A stretch of DNA of 62,884 nucleotides from Verrucomicrobiota bacterium (GTDB taxonomy: Bacteria > Verrucomicrobiota > Verrucomicrobiia > Verrucomicrobiales > Akkermansiaceae): the NCBI GenBank assembly GCA_004293285.1, contig RDYF01000020.1, positions 1-62,884 on the forward strand. The letters run 5' to 3'. The notes under the pieces are model-generated. The model was not told the origin of the DNA, ran no database searches, and saw only the letters and a program-made list of their open reading frames with translations. A program made the translations under genes and the position numbers. Position 1 is the stretch's first letter. Every line of letters starts with the position of its first letter. Shown one piece after another: positions 26,136 to 34,400 of this stretch.

Positions 26136-26746
26136 GCTCCCTCCAGCGCATTGCTCTTTTCGGTGGCACTTTTGATCCAGTGCACAAAGGACATTTGCGC
26201 ATTGCCGAACTCGCTCGCGAACAAGCTCTGCTCGACCAAGTCATTTTCTTGCCTTGTAAGCAATCACCGCACAAGACCACACCTAGTTTGGCAACACCAG
26301 AGCAACGCCTCGCGATGCTGCACCTCGCGGCGACCGAACCGTGGATGCGAGTGAACGACATCGAACTGCGTTTGCCGCCGCCCTCGTATAGTGTGGATAC
26401 CGTGCGACACTTTCTTCAGCAAAAGCCCGATGTTTCCTGGCATTGGATCATGGGGGCCGACCAATGGCTCGCCTTACCTCGATGGAAAGAGCCAGAATTT
26501 TTGGCAAAACATCTGACTTTTCTCGTGCTACCGCGTGAAAACCCTCCGCAGCAGCGCGATGGCTACCGCATGCACGAGCTGAGGGGGGATCATCCAGCCT
26601 CATCCACGGCTCTGCGCGACCCGCAAAGTCCGCACTTTTTGGATCCTTGCTGGCTACCGGAGACTGTTCATCAGTACATCCTTGATAAAAAATTGTACCA
26701 ACCTTTTTTATCTTCTCCTCTTGCCATGAGAAAAGGAAACGAGTAG
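26132..26746 (+). CDS. nadD: Nicotinate-nucleotide adenylyltransferase
   Basis: The 204-aa enzyme adenylates nicotinate mononucleotide in NAD synthesis. GGTFDPVHKGHLRIAELA at the N-terminus is the nucleotidyltransferase GxFxPxHxGH motif, IMGADQWLALPRWKE is the NadD-specific block, and ASSTALRD replaces the usual ISSTxxR. The start codon overlaps the preceding gene by 4 bases. Confidence 0.95.
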   Translation: MSSLQRIALFGGTFDPVHKGHLRIAELAREQALLDQVIFLPCKQSPHKTTPSLATPEQRLAMLHLAATEPWMRVNDIELRLPPPSYSVDTVRHFLQQKPDVSWHWIMGADQWLALPRWKEPEFLAKHLTFLVLPRENPPQQRDGYRMHELRGDHPASSTALRDPQSPHFLDPCWLPETVHQYILDKKLYQPFLSSPLAMRKGNE

Positions 26747-26756
26747 TCCTTTGCCT

Positions 26757-27605
26757 ATGAAACTTGGCCACACGCTAACTCTCCTCGCTTTTTTTTGCCA
26801 AATTCCGATGATTCAAGCTCAAGCCGTCACGGCCAGCGATCTCAATATCGATAAGACTCCCGAGCTCACGGATGCACAAAAGGAGTTCACCAATCTGCCC
26901 GAACAAAAACGCTCTGACTATTTCAAGCACGTCAATGAAGCTTCACGCTTGTTCAATCAGAAACGCATCTTTGAAACGCTGGAGCAAACCAACGCGGCGC
27001 GTAAGATTTTCGATCGCAATTCTGACATCTTTAACTTGGTTGGTAGCTGCTACGTGGAATTTCGCGACTTTGATCGCGCACGCGAATTCTACCAAAAAGC
27101 TCTGGAGCTCTCTCCGGAATCTTCGGTGATCTTGTTCAATATTGCCGAGCTCGACTTCGTCACGAAGCAATGGTTCGCTTGCTTACAACGCTTGCAAGAA
27201 GTGCTTCCGATGATTCCTGAAGTAGGCTTACAAACGCGTCGATTGGTCGAATTCAAGATCTTGCTCTGCTACATCGCCTTAGGCAAAACCGAGGAAGCTA
27301 AGGTCATGGCTGACAAGTATGATCCATTGCGCGATGATTCTCCTTACTACTATTACGCCCAAGCCAGCATTTGCTACATGAATAAGGACTTGCTGAAAGC
27401 AGAAGAGCATCTGCAACGCGCGAATCGTGTGTTCGGGAACCCTGCTTTCATTTCGCCATGGCAGGATACTTTGATCGAGTTTGGCTACATCGCAAGCTTC
27501 TACGGAGGCGGCGGTGCGACCGCAGCCGGCAATTCAGAAAAATCGACTGCTACGGGAGCGAGCTCTCCCACTCCACCGCAACAGCCTGCGTCTGAGGCAA
27601 GATGA
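26757..27605 (+). CDS. Secreted TPR protein
   Basis: The 282-aa product has a Sec signal peptide (LGHTLTLLAFFCQIPMIQAQA) and several tetratricopeptide-like repeats (IFNLVGSCYVEFRDFDRARE; SSVILFNIAELDFVTKQWF; YYYAQASICYMNKDLLKAEE), ending in a Gly/Ser/Thr/Pro-rich tail. It probably acts in periplasmic or outer-membrane protein contacts; no specific partner is evident. The ATG at 26757 is preferred over TTG two codons upstream. Its last 56 bases overlap the convergent folB gene. Confidence 0.85.
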   Translation: MKLGHTLTLLAFFCQIPMIQAQAVTASDLNIDKTPELTDAQKEFTNLPEQKRSDYFKHVNEASRLFNQKRIFETLEQTNAARKIFDRNSDIFNLVGSCYVEFRDFDRAREFYQKALELSPESSVILFNIAELDFVTKQWFACLQRLQEVLPMIPEVGLQTRRLVEFKILLCYIALGKTEEAKVMADKYDPLRDDSPYYYYAQASICYMNKDLLKAEEHLQRANRVFGNPAFISPWQDTLIEFGYIASFYGGGGATAAGNSEKSTATGASSPTPPQQPASEAR

Positions 27606-27903
27606 ATTTTTCGATCAATACTTTGACACGACGCAAGGGATGACGCGCCATCAGCGCAGTGCCGATGTCGGTTGCTAAGGTTTCAATCAATCGACGCGGA
27701 CGCTCCGCCGCAAGGGCTTCGATTTCTGCCACCACAGCGGCGTAGTCGATCGTTCGATCGATCTGATCCTCGAGCTCACGCCAATCTCCCTGTGGCTCGA
27801 GTTCTACATGCAGGAGCAATGACTGAGCCACCGCCAATTCTTCGTCCGGCACGCCGACATGGCAGCTAATGCGCAGTCCTTTGATGTGAATGCATTGCTT
27901 CAT
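27550..27903 (-). CDS. folB: Dihydroneopterin aldolase-like protein
   Basis: The 117-aa T-fold protein starts KQCIHIKGLRISCHVGVPDE; the Glu after VGVPDE and the Lys in VLIEKFILP match the active-site pair of dihydroneopterin aldolase in folate synthesis. IDYAAVVAEIEAL and RLIETLATDIG are further family blocks. It overlaps the HAD gene upstream by 4 bases and the convergent TPR gene by 56 bases. A closely related epimerase activity cannot be excluded. Confidence 0.88.
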   Translation of the reverse strand: MKQCIHIKGLRISCHVGVPDEELAVAQSLLLHVELEPQGDWRELEDQIDRTIDYAAVVAEIEALAAERPRRLIETLATDIGTALMARHPLRRVKVLIEKFILPQTQAVAVEWESSLP

Positions 27904-28538
27904 GACGACGCGGATGAATGCTGTTCCATGAGTTGGCGAAATGCGAGCAAGTCGTCCAACAACCAGTCTGGATCGTGCGAATCTAACACTTCCTTGTGAG
28001 TGTACCCCGTCAACAAGGCCACACTTGAAACGCCACCGTGCTTGGCTGTCACAACATCATGCGTCATGTCGCCAACGAAAGCCGTTTGCTTCACATCCAG
28101 TTCATGATGGTCCAACAACTTGCCAATCACTTGCCGCTTGTCAACCGCGCCAGAGTACGTGGCTTCAAAGTACCGCCGCATGTCGAGCTCATCGAGCTGT
28201 TGCTCGAAAGTCGCCGTATCCATGCTCGTTAACACAAAACAACGAATCTCACGCTCCATGCACCAATCCAATTTTTCCCGCGCATGAGGCAAAATGGTCA
28301 CGGGCACTTGCGACTCGGCAAAGGCTTTGCGAAAATGATTTTCCAATTCGTCGAGCCTCACCCCGGGCAAGTGTTCTTCGTAAAATTCGGAATAGGGCAA
28401 ACGAAACAACCGGCGAAACTCATCGCGATCGAGCGCAGCTTTGCCATAAATCGAAAAGACTCGATTCGTCGCTTCAATCGTAGGACCCATATCGTCCACC
28501 AAGGTTCCTGACCAGTCAAAGATGAGATTCTGATACAT
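27900..28538 (-). CDS. HAD-superfamily hydrolase with DxSGT motif I
   Basis: The 212-aa protein has a HAD fold with a C1 cap. Motif I is FDWSGTLVDD, motif II VLTSMD, motif III the Lys of DVKQTAF or VDKRQV, and motif IV FVGDMTHD. The second Asp of the canonical DxDGT motif is Ser here, as Ala is in phosphonoacetaldehyde hydrolase (DxAGT), so it may not use the usual general-acid chemistry of phosphatases. It is annotation-level similar to phosphoglycolate phosphatase (Gph), but the substrate is unknown. It overlaps folB by 4 bases. Confidence 0.85.
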   Translation of the reverse strand: MYQNLIFDWSGTLVDDMGPTIEATNRVFSIYGKAALDRDEFRRLFRLPYSEFYEEHLPGVRLDELENHFRKAFAESQVPVTILPHAREKLDWCMEREIRCFVLTSMDTATFEQQLDELDMRRYFEATYSGAVDKRQVIGKLLDHHELDVKQTAFVGDMTHDVVTAKHGGVSSVALLTGYTHKEVLDSHDPDWLLDDLLAFRQLMEQHSSASS

Positions 28539-28547
28539 GAGAGTAAA

Positions 28548-28925
28548 TTAGCCCACGACAAATCGTAGGGATTGGATCATCGAGTTCGCCGCAGCTTGTT
28601 GAACTTTCGCCAACAAGCTACCACGCATTTGTTCTAAATGAAATCGCATCGCGGGCTGCGTCACACGAATGGTCAAACAACCCCGCTTCAGCGAATCTGG
28701 AACACTTGCTTTCGCGACAAACTCGCCCGCGACCTGTTGCCAAATTTGCTTCAGCTTTTCTTCTTCCATGCCCTCCGTCAGTCCGACTTGGCGCATGATC
28801 TCGGCAACATGAGCAGCTGCCAGCGAAATGTTTTGATTGAGATCCAGAGGATCATCAACGCCCCGCCAATCTCGAATCACCTGTTGGCGAATGTGATCTT
28901 TGCGGGTGAGGCGTCTCATGATCAT
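28548..28925 (-). CDS. DUF721 / DciA-like protein
   Basis: The 125-aa protein carries the DUF721 domain (KLKQIWQQVAGEFVAKASVP; CLTIRVTQPAMRFHLEQMRG). DciA proteins load the replicative helicase DnaB in bacteria without DnaC. Replication initiation is therefore a plausible role, but the group is divergent. The first ATG overlaps the ferredoxin stop (ATGA); a second ATG lies two codons in. Confidence 0.78.
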   Translation of the reverse strand: MIMRRLTRKDHIRQQVIRDWRGVDDPLDLNQNISLAAAHVAEIMRQVGLTEGMEEEKLKQIWQQVAGEFVAKASVPDSLKRGCLTIRVTQPAMRFHLEQMRGSLLAKVQQAAANSMIQSLRFVVG

Positions 28926-29155
28926 TCTCCGTCTTCACCAATGGCCTCGACTGGGCAGCCTTCCATCGCCTCGCGGCATTGTTCTTCCTCCTCCGGAGTT
29001 TCAGGCTGTTTGTAAACGTAGGAATAACCCTCGTCGTCAGAACGTGTGAAATTTTTGGGAGCCGTTTCACGGCACAAATCGCAATCGATGCATTGACTGT
29101 CGACGTAGAACTTCCCTGTTACGTTTTCTTTGTTACGGTCTTCTCTATCTGCCAT
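28922..29155 (-). CDS. Small 4Fe-4S ferredoxin
   Basis: The 77-aa acidic ferredoxin has ligands CIDCDLC near residues 22-28 and C-x5-CP near residues 60-68 (CREAMEGCPVEAIGE), consistent with a single [4Fe-4S] cluster, with a spare Cys that could form a disulfide. The ATG at 29155 (MADREDRNKENVTGKFYV) gives a normal length. It is divergent from the 452-aa membrane protein and overlaps the dciA-like gene by 4 bases. Confidence 0.9.
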   Translation of the reverse strand: MADREDRNKENVTGKFYVDSQCIDCDLCRETAPKNFTRSDDEGYSYVYKQPETPEEEEQCREAMEGCPVEAIGEDGE

Positions 29156-29268
29156 GGTCGTATTGGTCTGAAAGATGCATCGCCTGATTTCGCCCCGATG
29201 GCAATCAGATTTTTTGTTTTTCTCTTTTCCCCACCGCATTTTGTTAGTACTTTCTTGGCGACAAACGT

Positions 29269-30627
29269 ATGTCTGACTCCATCCCCGACTCCACCAACGA
29301 ACATCAGGGTTCCACCACGAAAGGGGTTCCGCTTCCTCGACCTCGGAAAGTTTTGGTGGACGAGAATGATCTGTGGAATTTGGAGGATGACTTGACCGAT
29401 TCCGAGACGCCCGCCCCAGCGGATCCGCGTCCGTCGATTCCTCTCGGCATCCCGCAAAGGCATAGCTCGGATTACATCACTCGAATTGAACCGAATGCCC
29501 ACGCCACGCCTGCCTATGCCACGCAAGAGGACCCCATCGAATCGCTGCCCGATGAATTGCCCGAAGTGGAGACAACCAATGGCTTCATTCCCGTCTTGGA
29601 GAACGCGACGGAGACCGCTGCGGTAAGCGCTAAAAAGCCGATGCCTTACAGCCCTGTGGAGGACGATATCTGGAGCGATTTCGACGACGCCGAGGATGAA
29701 CCTGTCCACCGCACCGAAGGAGAACCTCCTCGACAACTGGAGACTTTGATCGATGAGTCAACGGTTCCTCTTGCTGCGCAGACAGAAGAAACGGATATTC
29801 CTGAGAATCCCATTGCTTACGAACCGGAACCGAGCATCGCCGCTGCACCCGTCTGGACAGAACCATTCCCCGAAGCTGTTATTCCAGAACCTGCCGCAGT
29901 CGAGCTGACCGAGCCATCAGAATCGCTGATTTCGGACTTCACCGATGAGACAGGGGCCGTCGACTCCCCTACCGACGAGCCTACGGAAGAACATGAGGAT
30001 ACAGAAAATCACGAGCATGAGCATCACGGGCCCGTCGATTGGCGCTCGCTCGCCGGACCCTCTTGGCGCAGCATCACCAAATTCGAACTCACTGCGATCA
30101 TTTCTTCGTTTGTCGTCCTCGCCATTCTGGCGGTAGCAGGTTTGATCATTTTCCGCACCGTCATTCGCACGCAAGACAACCCTTTTCTCCGTGCGAGCAT
30201 GCCTGCTAAAGGAGAAATTGCGTCGATCGAATCCTATGAGACATACTGGCGCAAGCCTCGTCGCGAAGGGCCCAATGCCGACGCCGCACGGCTCGACATC
30301 ATTTCCATCCCCGAAGTGCAAATCACACTCGGCGAATCCGCAGCATCCTCTGGCGTGATTCGTGTGATTTTTTACAACGACGCCGGAGAAATGGCGGGCG
30401 ATACGCTCACCTGCGCTTTCCAACAAGGAAAGTTTGTCGACAACTCACAGAAAAGCATCACCTTTGCCGCGACCACAGGCTTTCGCAGCTTTGGTGAGCA
30501 AGAAGCCTACCGGGCGCGCCAAACTCTGCCTTGGACCATCCGGGTCTACGAAGGAGCTGATGAAAACGCTCCGAGCTCCAGTTTCCGCCTGCTTTTCTCT
30601 TCTGCCATCTCGACCAACCGACAATAG
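29269..30627 (+). CDS. Single-pass membrane protein with long acidic disordered N-terminus
   Basis: I do not recognise this 452-aa protein. Residues 1-260 are very rich in Glu, Asp and Pro (for example PADPRPSIPLGIPQ; EEHEDTENHEHEHHG) and are probably disordered in the cytoplasm. One transmembrane helix (IISSFVVLAILAVAGLIIF, about residues 280-300) leads to a compact 150-aa C-terminal domain outside the membrane, containing IISIPEVQITLGE and SGVIRVIFYNDAGEMAGDTL. The next gene, hemQ, starts 14 bp downstream. Confidence 0.75.
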   Translation: MSDSIPDSTNEHQGSTTKGVPLPRPRKVLVDENDLWNLEDDLTDSETPAPADPRPSIPLGIPQRHSSDYITRIEPNAHATPAYATQEDPIESLPDELPEVETTNGFIPVLENATETAAVSAKKPMPYSPVEDDIWSDFDDAEDEPVHRTEGEPPRQLETLIDESTVPLAAQTEETDIPENPIAYEPEPSIAAAPVWTEPFPEAVIPEPAAVELTEPSESLISDFTDETGAVDSPTDEPTEEHEDTENHEHEHHGPVDWRSLAGPSWRSITKFELTAIISSFVVLAILAVAGLIIFRTVIRTQDNPFLRASMPAKGEIASIESYETYWRKPRREGPNADAARLDIISIPEVQITLGESAASSGVIRVIFYNDAGEMAGDTLTCAFQQGKFVDNSQKSITFAATTGFRSFGEQEAYRARQTLPWTIRVYEGADENAPSSSFRLLFSSAISTNRQ

Positions 30628-30641
30628 TTTTTCCATCTGAT

Positions 30642-31466
30642 ATGAGTCAAAATACCACACCCTTGATCCCGCGCGAAGGCTGGCATGTGATGCATTTGTT
30701 TTATCAAATCGATCATGCTCAGTGGCAGTGCCTTAGCCACGACGAACAACGAATGGCCAAAACGCGCCTAACGGAACTCGTGCAAGAGATCCGTTCTACA
30801 CCGGATACCCATCTGCTGACTTTTGCTGTTGCTACGCCCAAAGCTGACCTCGGCTTCATGCTGCTGACTCCCGATTTGCAAGTAGCCAACGCTTTTGAAA
30901 AACGGCTGACCCTTTCCCTCGGCCCAGAAATTCTTAATGCGTGCTACTCGTATCTTTCGCAGACGGAGGGATCGGAATACACCACAACGAGCCAACAGTA
31001 TGCCGAGGAAACGCTTGTAGCGGAAAAAGGCCTGACACCTGGCTCGCCTGAGTTTGACACGGCGATGAAGGAATTTGAAGATCGCATGGCGCACTACCTC
31101 AAGCATCGCCTCTACCCCGTGCTGCCCGATTGGCCTGCGATTTGCTTTTATCCGATGTCGAAACGCCGCAGCGGCAATGACAACTGGTATTCTCTCGACT
31201 ACCCGACACGACGTGAGCTGATGGCCGGACACGCGCGCGTAGGCCGCACGTATTCGGGTCGCATTCTGCAGTTGATTACCGGCTCTACCGGACTCGATGA
31301 ACACGAATGGGGCGTCACTTTGCTCGCGAAGGATACAATGGACATCAAAGCGATTGTCTACGAAATGCGCTTCGATGAAGTTTCGGCGCGATACGGTGAG
31401 TTCGGCGACTTCTACATCGGCATGCAATTGCCCCTGGACGAGCTATTCCGCCGCGTCTGTCTTTGA
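30642..31466 (+). CDS. hemQ: HemQ / coproheme decarboxylase (chlorite dismutase family)
   Basis: The 274-aa protein makes haem b from coproheme in the coproporphyrin-dependent pathway. FYPMSKRRSGNDNWYSLDY contains the catalytic-Tyr region, and LMAGHARVGRTYSGRILQLI holds the proximal His. TGSTGLDEHEWGVTLLAKD and IVYEMRFDEVSARYGEFGDF are family signatures. True chlorite dismutase is unlikely because its distal Arg context is not seen. Its last 24 bases overlap the convergent AsmA-like gene. Confidence 0.92.
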   Translation: MSQNTTPLIPREGWHVMHLFYQIDHAQWQCLSHDEQRMAKTRLTELVQEIRSTPDTHLLTFAVATPKADLGFMLLTPDLQVANAFEKRLTLSLGPEILNACYSYLSQTEGSEYTTTSQQYAEETLVAEKGLTPGSPEFDTAMKEFEDRMAHYLKHRLYPVLPDWPAICFYPMSKRRSGNDNWYSLDYPTRRELMAGHARVGRTYSGRILQLITGSTGLDEHEWGVTLLAKDTMDIKAIVYEMRFDEVSARYGEFGDFYIGMQLPLDELFRRVCL

Positions 31467-33134
31467 TGCCGCGGGCGGCACGAACTCGGGGCCTTTTGTA
31501 GAAGGTACCGAGTCCTCGCGTTTCTGCTTGGGCTTGGGTTCTGTTTCCGGAAGCGACGCTGCGGCATCGCCTCCGAGCAAACCTTGCACAATGCCCCCGA
31601 CAAGGCCCGTTGCACCTTTGGTGGCTTGATCGATGACATCTGAGCCTTGTTGCAGAGTTTTCGAGGCTTGATCAATGACTTTAGGCATCGCTGTTGCTTC
31701 CCCTTCCGTGCCTGCTCCCATGACTTGTTGGGTGTATTTCAAAACTTTTAGCCCCGTCGCAGGAATGATCTCAAACATGCGCGCCCCAGCCGCTGCAATC
31801 AATCGCTGACTCAAATCTTCTTGAGGCTCGTCCAAGGTTCCCGTCACTTGCAGCGGCGTCCATAGCAAACCACGCTCCCCCGCTTGGAACACATCTTCCT
31901 CCGCGCCGGGTATCTGCGATAGGGTGCCGGGGGCTAGCCCCAAGCGGAATTGACCCATGAGTTGGTAAGGTTCCTGAGAACTTGAGCGTGTTAGTACCAG
32001 CTTGCCTTCCAGTCGCGCCAAACCTTCGGAACCCAGCTGTATGTTGCTTAAGACGATGCGATGGCCGCTCCACTCGTAATCGCATTCCGCCGCATGCAAG
32101 GTCAAGGTGCGAAAACGCAAAGATTGCGAATAGGCCGCGAGCTTGTCGAGGATGGGCAATGCTGTGAGAACTCCTTGTTCCACCACCAAATGTCCTTTGA
32201 GCGTTGGAGTTGTGTTGCTGGATCGCAAGACAAAGGACGAATTCGTTTTGCCACTCAGCCGCTGCTTCCAGTCGGCGGGCAATACCTCGGAACACAGCAC
32301 ATCACGCCATTCGCCTTCGAGCGAGTATTGACTGGTTTCTGGTTGAAATTCCCCTGTCACATCGAGCTTGCCATTCTGATACGCACGGAAACTGGCTTGC
32401 GTGAGATAGACGTATTCTTTCTGATAGGAGAGCTTCATCTTTTCTAACGACAACTCGGGAGCCCATGGATAGGGCAATCGCAGTTTCCCGGAGCTGCCTG
32501 TCATTTTGATCTGGTCAAATCGATCGGTCGCGTCGATGTCCCAGCGAACTCCATTCATTTGTGCAGCTCCCGATGCCGTCAGCAGTTGCAAATGCGACGT
32601 ATTGATGACCCAGGCATCGGTCTCCATTTTCTTTGGCATCCATCCAGCATACCAAGGCACGACAGCCGTTTTTCCGGTTCCACTTTGCTCGGCAGCAGCA
32701 ACTTCCTCTTTTGCGGGCTTGGGCAAAGTGCTGTCGTATGTCGCCGACAGTTCGGTGACGCGACTGGGACTCACGCTCCATACTCCGCGAATCACGCCAG
32801 AGGCGTCGACCCCAGTTCGCACGCCTTTCACCGAGAGTTGACGCAAGGGACCTTGGCTAGAAACATCGAGTTGATCCGTGCTGACTTGAAAGCCATCCCA
32901 CCGCAAAGGAGTCATGGTTGCTTGCGCTTGCAGAACCTCCTCGACTTTTGTCAGAATGATTTGTCGGAACGGGGCACTTCCCAGATAAGAACGCAGCCAC
33001 ATGTAACTGATCACCGATCCCAGTGCCGCGATGATCATCAGGCCTACCGTAACTCGCAAGGCCAAGACAGAACCCGATCCCGAACGGGAGGCCTTGGTGC
33101 GAGCGGCTGCTTTGCGTTGCGATCTTCGACTCAT
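31443..33134 (-). CDS. AsmA-like envelope protein
   Basis: The 563-aa protein has a basic N-terminus and one membrane segment (VLALRVTVGLMIIAALGSVI), followed by a large beta-rich periplasmic region of AsmA/TamB-like character (repeats of the type LDVTGEFQPETSQYSLEGEW and IVLSNIQLGSEGLARLEGKL). A Pro/Lys/Glu-rich tail ends in ASKTDAAE. AsmA-like proteins take part in outer-membrane lipid or protein transport; assignment here rests on general pattern. The start (MSRRSQRKAAARTK) drops 12 unlikely upstream residues. It ends within hemQ and follows truA by 72 bp. Confidence 0.7.
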   Translation of the reverse strand: MSRRSQRKAAARTKASRSGSGSVLALRVTVGLMIIAALGSVISYMWLRSYLGSAPFRQIILTKVEEVLQAQATMTPLRWDGFQVSTDQLDVSSQGPLRQLSVKGVRTGVDASGVIRGVWSVSPSRVTELSATYDSTLPKPAKEEVAAAEQSGTGKTAVVPWYAGWMPKKMETDAWVINTSHLQLLTASGAAQMNGVRWDIDATDRFDQIKMTGSSGKLRLPYPWAPELSLEKMKLSYQKEYVYLTQASFRAYQNGKLDVTGEFQPETSQYSLEGEWRDVLCSEVLPADWKQRLSGKTNSSFVLRSSNTTPTLKGHLVVEQGVLTALPILDKLAAYSQSLRFRTLTLHAAECDYEWSGHRIVLSNIQLGSEGLARLEGKLVLTRSSSQEPYQLMGQFRLGLAPGTLSQIPGAEEDVFQAGERGLLWTPLQVTGTLDEPQEDLSQRLIAAAGARMFEIIPATGLKVLKYTQQVMGAGTEGEATAMPKVIDQASKTLQQGSDVIDQATKGATGLVGGIVQGLLGGDAAASLPETEPKPKQKREDSVPSTKGPEFVPPAASKTDAAE

Positions 33135-33206
33135 ATCATGGAAAGCTAAGTCTTTTTCCCATTCTGGCAAGAAGGAAGAAGAACATAAGAGCAGGCATCG
33201 AATCCA

Positions 33207-33974
33207 TCACTTAAGCGCGTCGTACCAAACTTGGGTCAAGGTCAAACCGTCCGCTGGGGCGCAGTGTGAGCAAGTGGTGGAATACGGCACGTCGCCAGGA
33301 TCGATGTAGGCACACAGTTGCTCCATGGACATTTTGCCTTGTGCTACGGCCACGGCCGCACCGGTCATGATCCTCACCATGCGATAGAAAAAACCTTCTC
33401 CTGTGAATGTCAAAAGATAGCCATCGGTCAAGGCCTCCGCGCGCGCTTCGGTGATGGTTCGATGAAAATCGGTATCGGCCGTTTCATTGCCGCGCACTGC
33501 TGCGAAGCAGACGAAACGATGCCGACCAAGATAAGCGGATAGCGCTTGTTGCAGGACATCGAAATCAAACAACTTCGGAATATGCCACGCCAACCCCGCT
33601 TGCAAGGGAGGCAATACGGGTAGGGTGCAAATGCGATACTGGTAGGTTTTCCCCGTTGCAGAAAATCGCGAATGAAAGTCGAGCGGAACTTCCTCGCAAT
33701 CCATCACGCGCAAGGTTGCTGGCAATTTGGCATTCAAGGCAGGCAGCCAGTTGTAGGGATTCATGCTCAAATGATCGGGCGCATCGAAATGCCCAATCTG
33801 CGCCGCGGCATGCACTCCGGCATCGGTGCGACCCGCCAAATGCAAGCGCACTGGACACTTAGCAGTTTCTTCCAAAGCCCGCTCCAAGTGATCCTGGACC
33901 GTATTTCCTCCTACTTGCGATTGCGACCCCGCAAAGGCTCGTCCATCGTACGCCAGTGTAAGCTTGATGCGCAT
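33207..33974 (-). CDS. truA: tRNA pseudouridine(38-40) synthase
   Basis: The 255-aa enzyme modifies the anticodon stem of tRNAs. The catalytic Asp lies in HLAGRTDAGVHAAAQIGHF. YDGRAFAGSQSQVGGNTVQD near the N-terminus and GEGFFYRMVRIMTGAAVAVA are further TruA blocks. It starts 3 bp after the mscL stop, so the two are co-transcribed. Confidence 0.96.
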   Translation of the reverse strand: MRIKLTLAYDGRAFAGSQSQVGGNTVQDHLERALEETAKCPVRLHLAGRTDAGVHAAAQIGHFDAPDHLSMNPYNWLPALNAKLPATLRVMDCEEVPLDFHSRFSATGKTYQYRICTLPVLPPLQAGLAWHIPKLFDFDVLQQALSAYLGRHRFVCFAAVRGNETADTDFHRTITEARAEALTDGYLLTFTGEGFFYRMVRIMTGAAVAVAQGKMSMEQLCAYIDPGDVPYSTTCSHCAPADGLTLTQVWYDALK

Positions 33975-33977
33975 GAA

Positions 33978-34400
33978 TCAGTTTTTGTTCTGCGATTGCT
34001 TCAACAAGTCGCGAATCTCCGTCAGCAACACTTCTTGCGCCGGAGTGGGTGCTGGCTCTTTCGCCGCGCTCAGCTTGAGTCGATTCATCGCTTTCACCAA
34101 CAAAAACATCACGAAGGCCACAATGAAGAAGTTGATTCCCACGGAAATGAAATTGCCCCAAGCCACGACCGGCCCCAGTTTCTTGGCGTCAATCAACGAC
34201 AATCCATAAGGAACTTTCGCCGAAAGCGAGAGATAGGAGTTGGAGAAATCAACCCCACTGCTCAGTCGAGCCACGAAGGGCATGATCAGGTCATCGATGA
34301 ATGACGTCGACAACTTGGTGAAAGCCGCACCCATCACGAAAGCAATGGACAAATCTAGCAGGTTTCCTTTGAGCGCAAATTCTTTGAATTCTTTGAACAT
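33978..34400 (-). CDS. mscL: Large-conductance mechanosensitive channel
   Basis: The 140-aa inner-membrane channel opens on hypo-osmotic shock. It begins with an amphipathic helix (MFKEFKEFALKGN), then the pore-lining TM1 (LLDLSIAFVMGAAFTKLSTS), a short periplasmic loop, TM2 (FISVGINFFIVAFVMFLLVK) and a charged C-terminal bundle (EVLLTEIRDLLKQSQ). Length is normal. It is the first gene of mscL-truA and lies downstream of the structured 450-bp gap. Confidence 0.96.
   Translation of the reverse strand: MFKEFKEFALKGNLLDLSIAFVMGAAFTKLSTSFIDDLIMPFVARLSSGVDFSNSYLSLSAKVPYGLSLIDAKKLGPVVAWGNFISVGINFFIVAFVMFLLVKAMNRLKLSAAKEPAPTPAQEVLLTEIRDLLKQSQNKN

Noticed and set aside
30642..31466. True chlorite dismutase for chlorate respiration
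   Set aside because: The residues match HemQ/ChdC and no chlorate reductase genes are present.
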